This document shows positions 25,361-35,888 of a stretch of DNA of 64,000 nt, in pieces (positions within the stretch are counted from its first letter, which is position 1; each line of letters opens with the position of its first letter). The position numbers were made by a program, and so were the translations under genes. Location of the stretch: positions 198,345,741 through 198,409,740 of the forward strand of contig CM041465.1 of assembly GCA_023213395.1 (NCBI GenBank), given 5' to 3'. The stretch is from Cycas panzhihuaensis (Eukaryota; Cycadophyta). Below the pieces are notes generated by a model, which ran no database searches, was not told where the DNA came from, and was given only the letters and a program-made list of their open reading frames with translations.

Positions 25361-25372
25361 TTCTACCCCATA
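25361..25372 (-). promoter_or_regulatory. polypurine tract of element C
   Basis: On the minus strand ATGGGGTAGAA lies directly before the 3' LTR. Confidence 0.7.
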
Positions 25373-25860
25373 ATGCCCAATGTGAATAACTCCCAAGCTT
25401 TCTCTGAATTTCTAGAATTTATCTTTGTCTAATGCCTTTGTAAATATATCTACTATTTGGTTTTCAGTGCTGTAATAAGCCAATTTGATTTCTTCTGCTT
25501 CTACTAGTTCTCAAATAAAATGATGTTCAGTCTTGATGTGTTTCATTCTGCCATGGAAGACCAAATTCTTTTTCATTTGAATAATGCTCTGATTGTCGCA
25601 CCAAATTTTTGTGGGACCTTTCTGTTTAAGCTAGAAATCTTGTAGTAATCTTCTCAACCAAACTTATTCACATGCACTTGCTACTACTACTTTATATTTT
25701 GCCTTGGCTGTAGATAAGGAAACTATGTTCTATTTCTTTGTGCTCTATGTTATGGCTACTGATCCCATATTGAACATATAATTTGTTGTAGATTTTCTAT
25801 CATCAATATCTCCTACCCAATCTGAGTCTATATAGCCAATGAAATGAAATTTTGGAGAAG
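25373..25860 (-). pseudogene. pol: copia RNase H of element C
   Basis: Read on the minus strand, the order is GYIDSDWVGDIDDRKST near 25845-25795, then a block ending in STAKAKY, WCDNQSIIQM near 25610-25580 and MKHIKTEHHFI. The end of pol follows as VDIFTKALDKDKF near 25440. The catalytic D of the SDW block and that of CDNQ are still present. Several stops (for example before STKK and after FHFI) disable it. Confidence 0.88.
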
Positions 25861-26820
25861 CTTTGTAGTATAGCCCATAATCTAGAGTTCATTTGAGATA
25901 TCGAAGAATTCTTTTGGCTACTTGCTAATGAGAGGTCTTAGGATTTTGCATAAACCTAGATATAATACTAACTGAGTGTGTTATATCTGGTCAAGTGGAC
26001 ATCAAATATATCAAACTGTAAATAATTTGTTTGGAAAATATTGGGTCAATTGAAGTAGATTCATCTGATTTTGAGAGCTTAATTCCTATTTCAGTTGGGG
26101 TTGCCAATGGTTTACAATCTATCATTCTAAACTTTTTTAATAATTCCAAAATATATTTTCATTGAGAAATGAAAATGCCCTTCTTGTCTTGTCAAACTTC
26201 CAAACCTAAGGAGTAATTCATAAGTCCCAAATCTATCATCTCGAATTCTTTACATATAACATCTTTGAATTGACACACGAGGTGGAAGTCATTACTAGTA
26301 TATACGAGGTCATCCACATAAAGTCCTATAATTAGGATTGAATTTCTCTTGATTTAAATATACAAGTTAGGTTCTACTTGAAATCTTTCAAACCCTTAAT
26401 CTCTGAAATATTTATCTATGTGAGAATACCAAGCCCTAGGTGCTTGTTTTAAACCATAGAGTGCCTTTTCTAGTTTATACACTTTGTTCTCTTCTCCCCT
26501 AACTTCAGAACTGAGGGGTTGAGCGACATAGATATCTTCTTTGATGTAGCCATTGAGAAAGGCACTTTTAACATCTATTTGGTAAACTTTCCAACCCATT
26601 TGGGCTACTAGGATCATCATCATTCTAACTAATTCCATTTAAGTAATAGGGCCAAAAGTTTCAGTATAGTCAATGCCTTCTTTTTTAGTATACCCCCTAG
26701 CAACCAACCTAGTGTTATATTTGTCAATGGAGCCATCTGAGTGAAGCTTAGTCTTATAGACCTGTTTGGTACTAATAGTCTTTTTCTTTAGAGGTAAATC
26801 AACTAGTTCCCATGTGTTAT
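25861..26820 (-). pseudogene. pol: copia reverse transcriptase of element C
   Basis: The longest intact part is 26396-26638 (minus), with [12 protein letters not shown] and [13 protein letters not shown], classic copia RT blocks. The catalytic GLYVDDLVYTSND follows at about 26335-26285. Then come a YSLGLEV block and the post-RT stretch SVSIISRFMQNPK. Upstream the NITLGWLLG-like block corresponds to the usual KARLVA.G motif. Stops at Gln and Trp positions interrupt the frame. Confidence 0.92.
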
Positions 26821-28400
26821 TCTTAACAATGGAGTTGCATTCATCTTCTATTACTTTTTCTAATATTCATATTAATTGGCCTCATCAAAGGTTTGAGGCT
26901 CATAAGTCTCCAATACTTTACTCACTAGGGAAAAATTAACCCTATGTGAGTGCATGGATTTATGATTGTTATCCAAGATGTTGCCTAAGTTATGATTTTA
27001 TTGAACCCATTCTGGTAAGTTTTGTGGTGGAGGTTGAGAGGAAGTTCCCTCCTAACTAGGTTCGATGATACTTTTCCTAGAATCAAACATAAGAGGCGTA
27101 TATTTGGTTTGGATGATGTACCAAACTTTATTACAACTTCCTTATTCTTTTCTTGACTGTCTTGATAGTAGGTATCTTCTTAGAACTTAACATCCCTAAA
27201 CATGACCCTTTTTGATTTGGGGTCATAAACCTTATATGACTTGGATGTTTCACTATAACCAAGGAAAATACATTTGACACTACGATCGTCCAATTTGAAT
27301 CTTCGTTGATTAAGAATATGAGCATAGGTAAGGCATATGAATACTCCAAGATAATATATGCTTGGTTTGTAACCAGTTTAAGCTTCTTCTAGAGTTTTGC
27401 ACCTAAATGATTTGGTGAAGCACCTATTGAGTAAATAAATAGTTGTGTGTACTACTTCAGTCTAAAACTCATGTCCTAAATTCTTATCCTTAAGCATACA
27501 CCTAGCCATTTCAACTATAGTACAATTTTTCCTCTTTGTTACACAATTTTATTGTGGGGTGTAGGGATTAGTGAATTGTGTTCTAATTCTATGGTGTACA
27601 TAATAATCCTTAAATACATTGGAGATAAATTCTCCCTCATTATTTGATCTTAAGAGTAGTAATTTGTATCCACTTTGTTGCTCCACAAAGGTTTTGAAGT
27701 CAACAAAGTATTAGAAGGCATATGATTTGTACTTGAGGAAGAGCACCCATGTCTTCCTTGTGAAATCATCTATGAATATAATGAAGTACTTAGCACTTAC
27801 TAGTGAAGGACTGTTCATAGGACCACAAATATCTATGTATACTAATTGGAGTGGACTCGATGCTTGATGACTAAATTTGGAAAACTTTTCCTATGGTGTT
27901 TGCCAAAAAGACATCCTTCACATAAGTTTTTGTTCACCTCAATATGTGGTAATTCATTAACCATATCCATTCACTTCATAAGGGCCAAACTATTATAATT
28001 GAGATGGCAAAATCTTCTATACTACAATGCGCTATTCAATTTAGCTAAAGTTTATATGGCATATGTATGTAAAGGAGTAAGAATAAGTTTGAACAAATGA
28101 TCCTTGGTTATTTTCCCTTTGGTAACTATAGCTTTATTTTTCCTTTTATCTTTAATCACACACTCATCATTATCAAAGATAACTTTGTAGTCCTGTCCCA
28201 TCATCTACCCTATTGAAAATAAGTTTTTCTTTAGAGCTGGGACATATAAGACATCATCTAGATATCTATATTCTCCTATATCTATCATTAGGGCTATATT
28301 ACCTCTACCAACTGATTTGTAGGAGGTATTATCTCCAAACATAATGGGCCCTTTCTTACTTTTATCCATAGTTTAAAACAAGTATTACTTATGTATCTTA
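26821..28400 (-). pseudogene. pol: copia protease-integrase remnant of element C
   Basis: The gag-pre-integrase zinc region is visible as RRFCHLNYNSLALMK and CEGCLFGKHHRKSF (about 28035-27885, minus). The H-to-C reading in the first block may itself be damage. Upstream lies the protease-integrase linker with LDDVLYVPALKKNLFSIG (28265-28210). The integrase core is poorly kept, and the 27131-27349 stretch is the post-core part with VFSLVIVKHPSHIRFM. Many stops are present and the catalytic triad cannot be traced in full. Confidence 0.8.
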
Positions 28401-29597
28401 TGGGTTGAATATTCTAAATTAATGCACCAATTATTATCCTCTTCCTCTTTAGCAATGAAGTTGGATAAAAACAACCCGTTATTATCCCTTGATTTAGTTG
28501 TATTATAGGTCTTTTTTCTAGTGGGTGGTCCATGTTTTGAGAAACACCTATCTTTAAAATGACCACTTTTATGGCAATATAAACAATATAGGGGATCTCT
28601 CCTTCTATAGCTTAAACTCCTGCTTCATGGATGAGATTGATCAATATTGGAAGGTCTCCCCCTTTCCTCATAATGTGGAGAAGAATTTTCTCTTGGTCTA
28701 TTATCATAATAATCTTAATTAGACCTTGATCATTGAGGATTACCTTGACAATTTAGATAACAAGTAGTCCTTTAAATTATTTCCTTTGATTTGTATACCT
28801 AGGAGGGTTCTCTTTTTATTGATGTCCTCCTTACCTCCTTTGATAAGGGGCTTGATATTTAGGAGGATCTTATCTAACTTTCCTTCTAAGGTTCCTATCC
28901 CTTCTTTTTGGAGGTGATTCTTTGGACCTTGAAGTTCTTACTTGGGAATTGGATTAGATTCATGCCTTTGTGCTAAAGGAATTTTAAGTGACTTATTGAT
29001 ATTTTACTGTTCTTCTACTAATATGAGCATAGCACTAAGTTGTTTTACCTTTAATGTGATTAGGTCTTTTGACATACTTACGCTTGTAGGGACTATTTCA
29101 AATCATCTAATCATACTAATACATCTTAGGATCCATTCAAGCACCTTTTATTCTATTAAGATATTTCCAAGAGACCTCATCTAGTTTATTATATCTTGTA
29201 CCTTTGTCATGAACTCTGTTATAATTTTTGTGGATATCATACACAAGTTCTCAAACTTGCTTCTAAGATTTTGTAGCTTAGAAGATGTAGCTCCTTCATA
29301 TATTAACTAAAGTGTATCCTAAGCTTCTTTTAATTTGATGGACTCACTAACCCGAGGGAAAATATGATCTTCAAGTGTATAAAATATAAGTGCCAAAGCC
29401 TTATTATCCTTCTTGACATTTTCTTTGTAGCTAACTTTCTCTACATCAGTTGCATTTAGACCTAACTCATTATACCCTGATTTTACAATCTCCCACATCT
29501 CATTAGCTATGAGGATGGGTCTTATCCACCCACTATAATTCAAGAAATTATTCCCATCAAATTTTGGAATAATTATATTATCAAAACTTAAGGCCAT
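28401..29597 (-). pseudogene. gag: copia gag of element C with intact zinc knuckle
   Basis: The start ATG is at 29597 (minus). The open stretch 29319-29597 has IIPKFDGNNFLNYSGWIRP and LALIFYTLEDHIFPRV, typical of the copia gag N-terminus. A stop where Trp is expected (about 29319) is followed by the rest of the capsid domain. The nucleocapsid zinc knuckle at 28585-28544 is perfect: C-x2-C-x4-H-x4-C (CLYCHKSGHFKDRC). The role would be assembly and packaging of the element's RNA. Confidence 0.9.
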
Positions 29598-32500
29598 GTT
29601 GAGATAAGGTTTTTGTTAAAAATTGGACAAAATAAAAAATAAAAAATGAAGTTTACAAGATTTTAAATTTAAAGTTCATAAAAGTTTAAATTTAAAGTTT
29701 AAACCAAGTTTTAATGTTCCAAGTTTTACCTAAAGTTTCAAAAGTGAACTAGTACCTAATAAGACTACTAGGCTCTAAATTTAGAGGTCTCAAAGGGAAA
29801 CCTTTAGTTGTTGTCATGTCTAGTGGTGCCTGCCCACAGATTGAAAAATAGGGACTTAATATGTCGATATGTGAGCTTAAGGTCTGATATACCTCAGTAC
29901 GCAGGCTTCTAAGAAGGTTTTTACATCACCCTGAATTGTGGATCCACCTGCACTAAACTTATACCTAGTGACAGATCTACCGGTGAAGGTTGCTCGAACC
30001 AAGGCACTCACCCTCTACAGGTCTAGCCTTGGTATCCAAATGCCAAATGAGAAAAAGATTCTACACCTTAGCCTACCATTAAATACACCTGATAGCTAAT
30101 AGATTTCCTCATCCAATATAAGTAGGCAAATTAGTATGTATGAGGTAGTAACTTCAGGGGTCCTAATTATTCTCTTTGTAAGGCTAGAAATAAGGGTGTT
30201 CAATTTAGGAATTATCTTTTTAAAGTGATAATATATTAATTAATATTTGTGGTCTTACTTAGGGTTTAAAAAAAAATTCTTTTATATAAAAAAAAAAGTA
30301 ACTAAAAGGAAAAACAATATTCACTAAGCAAGAATGAACAAATAAAATAAAGATATATTTTAATTTTTTTTAAAAAATATATAAGGAATAACCTTTCCTT
30401 CAAATCTTAGTAAATAAAATGAATCAACTAATGAGCCTTTTCCTTTCCAATCAATCAAAAGAGTATTAAATGATATGCAACCTAGTTTTCAATTTTATAT
30501 GATGTAGAGAAACAATGATCTAAATACTCTTTTAATGCTTTAACCATACAAATCTAACATCTAACTGCTTTTAATGATAAAAGGATAGATATTCAATGAT
30601 ATTTTTCAACTAATCTTGTATTTTTCAAAGCTACTATGTAGCTAAAATAAAATGAATGAACTTTATGTCAATGTAAAATGGAGTATGCTAGATTATGGAG
30701 ATGATTAGCTATCCTTTTGAAAGTAGTATACTCTTTTTAAAGTAGTAAAAAACTAAAAATCTGAAGCGTAACCTTTGTTTTAGATGATAGAAATATCTAA
30801 GAATAACAAGTTTCCTCAAAGAAATATAGAAAATAAATAATTGTATCATAAATTATACCTGTTTGATAGGGTAGCTCCACTTAGCTTGCAGATAACTTGA
30901 AGTACTAAAAATCTAGTTTCTTGTTGCAAAAAAAACTTAGAAAATGCAAACAAAAAATAATAATAGCTTTAAGAATAAATTATTAGTGATCTAAAATGTA
31001 GATGTAACCATTTTTGAGATAATATAATACTTGAAAAATGATAAGATAAGGCCTATAAAGGCTGAACAAGAAGCTAAAGATAACTAGCTTTAAACACCTA
31101 CCAAATGATATCAGATTTGAATGAACCTATTTTAATCTAAAGAATATTGGAAAACCTTTCTGATGGATTTGGCCATTAAAAAAACCAACTCCTAAAACTC
31201 AAGATATTAAAGAAAGAGTGAGGGAACCCTTTATAGGGCTTATACAGGAGTCATGAGGCTAAAATATTATAAAATTCAAATTATAACTTTATAGAAAGAT
31301 ATAAAACTACTCACATATAGATTAAAGACCTTTTAATGTATCTTATGCCAAAAAATCTTGAAGAAATTGCTTCAAAAAATGCTAAATAATGATAAACTAA
31401 GTTTGATTAGATACCTTAACTTCACCATCCTTAAATATCTACAAAACAACTTTAAATCACTTAAAAAAGTATATTAGTGCAAAGAGGGCTGAATCAACTT
31501 TTCAACAGAGTAGACGGTTCATAAAATAGATATGAGATGCAAAAGTTAGTGAAAATAATGAAAGGACCTCTTTATAGTTAACTAAATAGAGGTTAAAAAG
31601 ATGGGTCACTTCAAACTATTAAAACTTGATCAAAACAACTCCAAATCTAATAAATTACCAGTCCATAGTGAAGCTTGATAAATAATAATCGTGATGAGAC
31701 TAGTTTCATTGAGAGCTATCAACCCAGTTAGGAGTTATATTAGAAAATGCACTAGTATCCTTTTTGAGTAATAAAATAAAAAATACATAAAAGAAATTTT
31801 TGATAAAAGTTTATTAGCCCCTTTGATAGGAAACTTATGGTCACATGTGAATGTACAAAAACTAGGGGCAAGACACTCACGGGGTCTTAACACTTAACAA
31901 CTATTGCCAAATTTTAAAAGATATACAATAAAGTTTAATTAAAATAAACTTTATAAAAATTAGAATTATTTGAATCGAAGTGCGCCACTATGAAGAATTA
32001 GACATAACAGTCGAGATTTGGTAACTTTGATCAATCCATTCCAGATGTCTTTGATCGACTAATGAGTGCCAATAAGAGCTAGGTATCCTCATTGGTGGAA
32101 CAACCCAAAAAATTAAGAAGAATGCAAGTGTTGTGTAATAAAAAATCATGAAAATCAAAGAAATAACATGTGCGGCTATCGGGGAATACAGTTGAACAGA
32201 GGTGATTCGAAACATGCTAAGACTAGATCGATTGATAAGTGCAGTGGATCCATACTAGGAATCAAACCCCATATTTTTAAATAAATATAAATTTTATGTA
32301 AAAAAATAAAGGAAATTACAGATACAAAGTGTGCAATTGTTGGAGGCTATTTGATGAACAAGGATATAAAAACATGAACAAGATTATTGAAATAGAGTTG
32401 TAATCGATCGAGGGTAGGCTATTAGTGGTCCAGAAGGCACTAAGGATCCACAATAGTGGATCACACTCGAAAAGGGAAAAAAACTATGATTTTTAAGTGA

Positions 32501-33112
32501 AATGGAGGAGGGATAATGTGATGAAGTTGTACGACCTCTTGGAGGGCAAGATGGGTGCCAAATCAGATCTAACATGGGTGCAGGGTCTGGGCACCTATGA
32601 ATCTTTTAAAAACTTGAGAAAAATACTAATAAATAACTCAGAACAAAGAAATACAAAGCAGGAAGTGGGGTTTAAGTATCTAGTGAGAGTACTTGGCGGT
32701 CTGAGGAGAATATCTCTAGTCCTAGTGCATGAAATGATGAGTCATTTCCTTCATTGCGAAGATAACTTGACTAAAATCAAAACAAGTAGTCACTTAATAG
32801 AGTTCTAAGTGTCAGTTTGAGAGCTGAAATGCTTTGAAGTTTTGGTTACCTTTGTGAACCAAAAAGTAAACTAAAAACTTTAAAAAATAATGAAAAACTT
32901 TAGAAATTCTTGTTGTATCTTCAATAACTTATATAAAATTGGCTTTGTTGCATAAAAAGTAGGATTAAAATTTCTAATGGAATGTACAAGCACTAAATGG
33001 AGGCCACTCACGATCAATATATCAAATATTTAAATAAACTTTAAGGTAAACTTTAGTATATAAGATAATAATAAATAAACTTGCAATATAAGCTTATCAT
33101 TGATGCAGCGTG
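29598..33112 (-). other. long untranslated leader of element C
   Basis: About 3.5 kb between primer site and gag, with no coding signal. Runs of AAATTTAAAG repeats occur at 29660-29720. Short open frames (31988-32215 minus, 32497-32808 plus) match nothing I know. The length is unusual for a copia leader, so a nested insertion or an intron is possible. Confidence 0.5.
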
Positions 33113-33124
33113 GCTCTGATACTA
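33113..33124 (-). promoter_or_regulatory. primer-binding site of element C
   Basis: The minus strand reads TAGTATCAGAGC, the initiator-Met tRNA site with one G-to-A change, two bases inside the 5' LTR. Confidence 0.88.
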
Positions 33125-33126
33125 AA

Positions 33127-33489
33127 TGAAGAATGTAGAGATACAGAGTGAGACTACAATGGTAAGATCATTGCATGTGAGTTAACCATAACTGTTGAAT
33201 ATTAGGAGGTGTTTTAAAAAACACTAGGGAGGTATTCCCACCCCATTTATAGATTATTTGGAGAGGCAGCAAATACTTCAATATGACCTACACATATTCG
33301 AAACATAATTTATATTAATATTAAAAAATATAATTAAAAATAGAAACACCTACCTTAAGGATAGTGGGTCGATATCTGGTGGCTCTAGGAGGCTGATATA
33401 CGGCTCTAGGTGATGTAGGGAGCCCCAAAGGTGGCTTTGAGGGGCCCTAGGTGCACAACTTCATAGGCATATTGGGGGTTATCCTAATA
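33127..33489 (-). repeat. 5' LTR of element C
   Basis: It matches 24998-25360 with no length difference. On the minus strand it starts TATTAGGATAACCCCCAAT, with the terminal TG changed to TA by a G-to-A step, and ends CATTCTTCA. Confidence 0.93.
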
Positions 33490-34550
33490 TAGTCCTAAAA
33501 AAATCTCTTAAAAACTTGATAACTCGCACCCTGTAGCTCTCATTGACCAAGCAACAATACCCTACTTATCATTCTTAGGCATCGAAAAGATAAGATTCTA
33601 TCAAATGTAGATGGAAAAATGTAAAAATCTAGTGCATTAGTCAAGTTTTATATATATGACAATAGAAAACATAACCGGTCACATTTTTGTACCTACCAAA
33701 AATATGACTTTATTCTAAAAACATGACGAGCCATATTTTTTCCAATACTAAAAATGTGATGAATGTGGAAGTAAAAGTTAACTCATCAAAAAATTAAAAA
33801 TTAATTTTAAAATATAAATGAAAATACAAACAACTCTATCAATGAGTACAAAGGCCCAAAATAAGATGAAAATAATAAACACAAGCCTAAAAATGATTAA
33901 AAAATGACAAAATTTAGATGAAACTAAGAATAAAACTTAAAAATAAAAATGTTTTAAAAGAAAAATTAGATTTAATTGATGGTGAAAGAAAATTTTAATG
34001 CCATAATCTCAGTTATTTGTAGGTGATAGTAAAATATACATCACATCATTATCTATCATGCATCATAAAGCAAAATCAATATATTAATTCATCAAAACAT
34101 AGCCTAACTCATCATAAAATAAGTTTATCTTTCACTCTTCTTATAAAACCATACAAGAGTTAAATAAAAAATCACAAATACAAATAAGAGGCCAAGTTTT
34201 GGTGAAATATTTATCCCCTTAACACCTGAAGTTCCTACTTGAAGAAGGAAGTAGGATGGTGAGAGGTGGCAATGACGAAGGTGATTATTTTTTTAGCCAA
34301 ACATAAGAGAATCAAATGGAGTATATGAATGATGAGGTGAAGAAGTTCTATAATCTAACTTTGAAGTAAATTTTCTGTGGTAGCAAGACTAAATGAAACT
34401 CTAACTAGCAAGTCTACCCAAAAAGATTGGGTTTCTATTACCAAAATGCCATTATTTACACTTGTTACCCAAAAGGACTAGGTACCTATTAACACAAAAA
34501 ACCTACCTAAAAGGACTCGATAGTTATCATCACTAAAAAACCTATCTAAT
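33490..34550. other. unassigned AT-rich stretch, left flank of element B
   Basis: No frame. AAAACATGAC-type words near 33700-33760 resemble those at 50150-50180 on the other side of element B, which would fit one older element split by B. Confidence 0.35.
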
Positions 34551-34725
34551 GATGATAAACTGGATGGGACTTTGCTACCAAAATACCCACAAACTAGATG
34601 GGACTTCACCATGAAATGTCCATAAATTAGATGGGACTTCACTACTAAAATACCCATAAATTGGATGGGCCTTCACTACCAAATGAACACTACCTACTAC
34701 CTACAAATTAGATGAGACTTTAATA
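34551..34725. repeat. short tandem array, roughly 45-base unit
   Basis: The phrase AAACTAGATGGGACTTCACTA recurs about four times (near 34557, 34593, 34625, 34659) with ACCAAAATACCCA between copies. It has diverged. Confidence 0.7.
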
Positions 34726-34849
34726 TATAATTGGTCATAGTTTATCTCTATTTAACCATGTATTAAAGGGAAATATTTTTGGCAAAGAATAAGGGATAGA
34801 CTATCATTGTTTGCCAGTTCATTAACCAGTGACTTTTCAAAGCAAAATA

Positions 34850-35405
34850 CATCATAGTTTAACCTCAATAATAGAGTGAGGGCTTTTGAAGGTCAATTAT
34901 CATAGGTAAGCCTCATCAATGATCAAATTCAAATGGTTCCCTGCCATAGTTTAAGCTCGTTAATATGTAAAAGGGATTCAAAGCATTATTCTGTTTTAGT
35001 TTTAGCTCTTTAATGAATGAAAGGAAGTTTGGAGTATCACCTTATCGTAGCTTGGGCTCATCAACAAGTAAAGGAAACCTCAAAGCATAATTCTGTCATA
35101 GTTTTAGCTCTTTAATAGATGAAATGAAGCTTGGAGCAATGTTCCTATCATAGTTTTAGCTTATTAACAAGTGAAGGAATGCTCAGACTATTGTTCCTGT
35201 CATAGTTTTAGCTCATTAATAGGTGAAGGAAGGCTCAGAACATTATTCCTATTATGGTTTTAGCTCATTAATAGGTGAATGAAGACTCAAAGCATCATTC
35301 ATAGTTTTAGCTTATTAACAAGTGAAGGAAGGCTCATAGCATTATTCCTATCATAGTTTTAGCTTATTAACAGGTGAAGGAAGGCTCAGAATATTATTTA
35401 TAGAC
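34850..35405. repeat. tandem array, roughly 60-base unit, about nine copies
   Basis: The unit reads CATAGTTTTAGCTCATTAAY followed by AGGTGAAGGAAGGCTCA and a short spacer with ATTATTCCT. Copies near 35098, 35150, 35200, 35258, 35303 and 35352 are the clearest. Copies further left are more decayed. It is non-coding in all frames. Related motifs lie at 18061-19190 and near 53000 and 54450, so this is probably a family-specific array of the minus-strand Tat-type elements. Confidence 0.85.
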
Positions 35406-35888
35406 CAACCTAATGATCTGCATAGAAAGAATGAGTGTGAGGAGATGAATTGTATCCTAAAGAAAGGGGAGCTCCATAAGAAAGTAAATATGTCTCAAGA
35501 ATGATAATGGAACCTATTAGAGCAAAAATTAATAATTTTTAGTGTTTTGAGGAAAATTTAATAATAATGGCAACTAAAAAAGAGCATAGTCTACTTTGAT
35601 AGGTCCTATGAGAGCTAGAGAAAATTGTGCCTCGAAAGGAAGAAGAAAAAGCCCTCCCTATTATAAGAAAATTGATAAGAAACTATTTCATTTTTATGAG
35701 AGGGAGGAGGAGAAAATGAGATAACCAAAGGCCATTTCTCACATTTTTAAGATGTTTAAGAGCTCTTTCTAATAGAGGACTAGCTCCAAAGGATTATCAT
35801 TAGTATCATGGAGTAGAGAGCCAAATACCTGGTGATTTAGGATTATGATTTTTTTATTTTTAAATTTTAAATAAAAAATGTAGCAATG
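35406..35888. other. left flank of element B
   Basis: Purine-rich, AT-rich sequence with no frame. It ends in CAATG, the left target-site copy of element B. Confidence 0.4.

Larger units (their letters stand above)
24998..33489 (-). mobile_element. Ty1/copia element (C), complete, minus strand
   Basis: Two 363-base LTRs (24998-25360 and 33127-33489) of identical length are flanked by a perfect 5-base target duplication, TAGTC (24993-24997 and 33490-33494). Read on the minus strand, the order is 5' LTR, primer site, a 3.5-kb leader, gag, protease, integrase, reverse transcriptase, RNase H, polypurine tract and 3' LTR, the copia order. LTRs differ at very roughly one base in seven by eye, so this is an old insertion. 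Stops break all genes. Confidence 0.95.

Noticed and set aside
32497-32808. 103-codon frame on plus inside element C
   Set aside because: It sits antisense in the leader of a decayed element, with no recognised motif and no upstream context.
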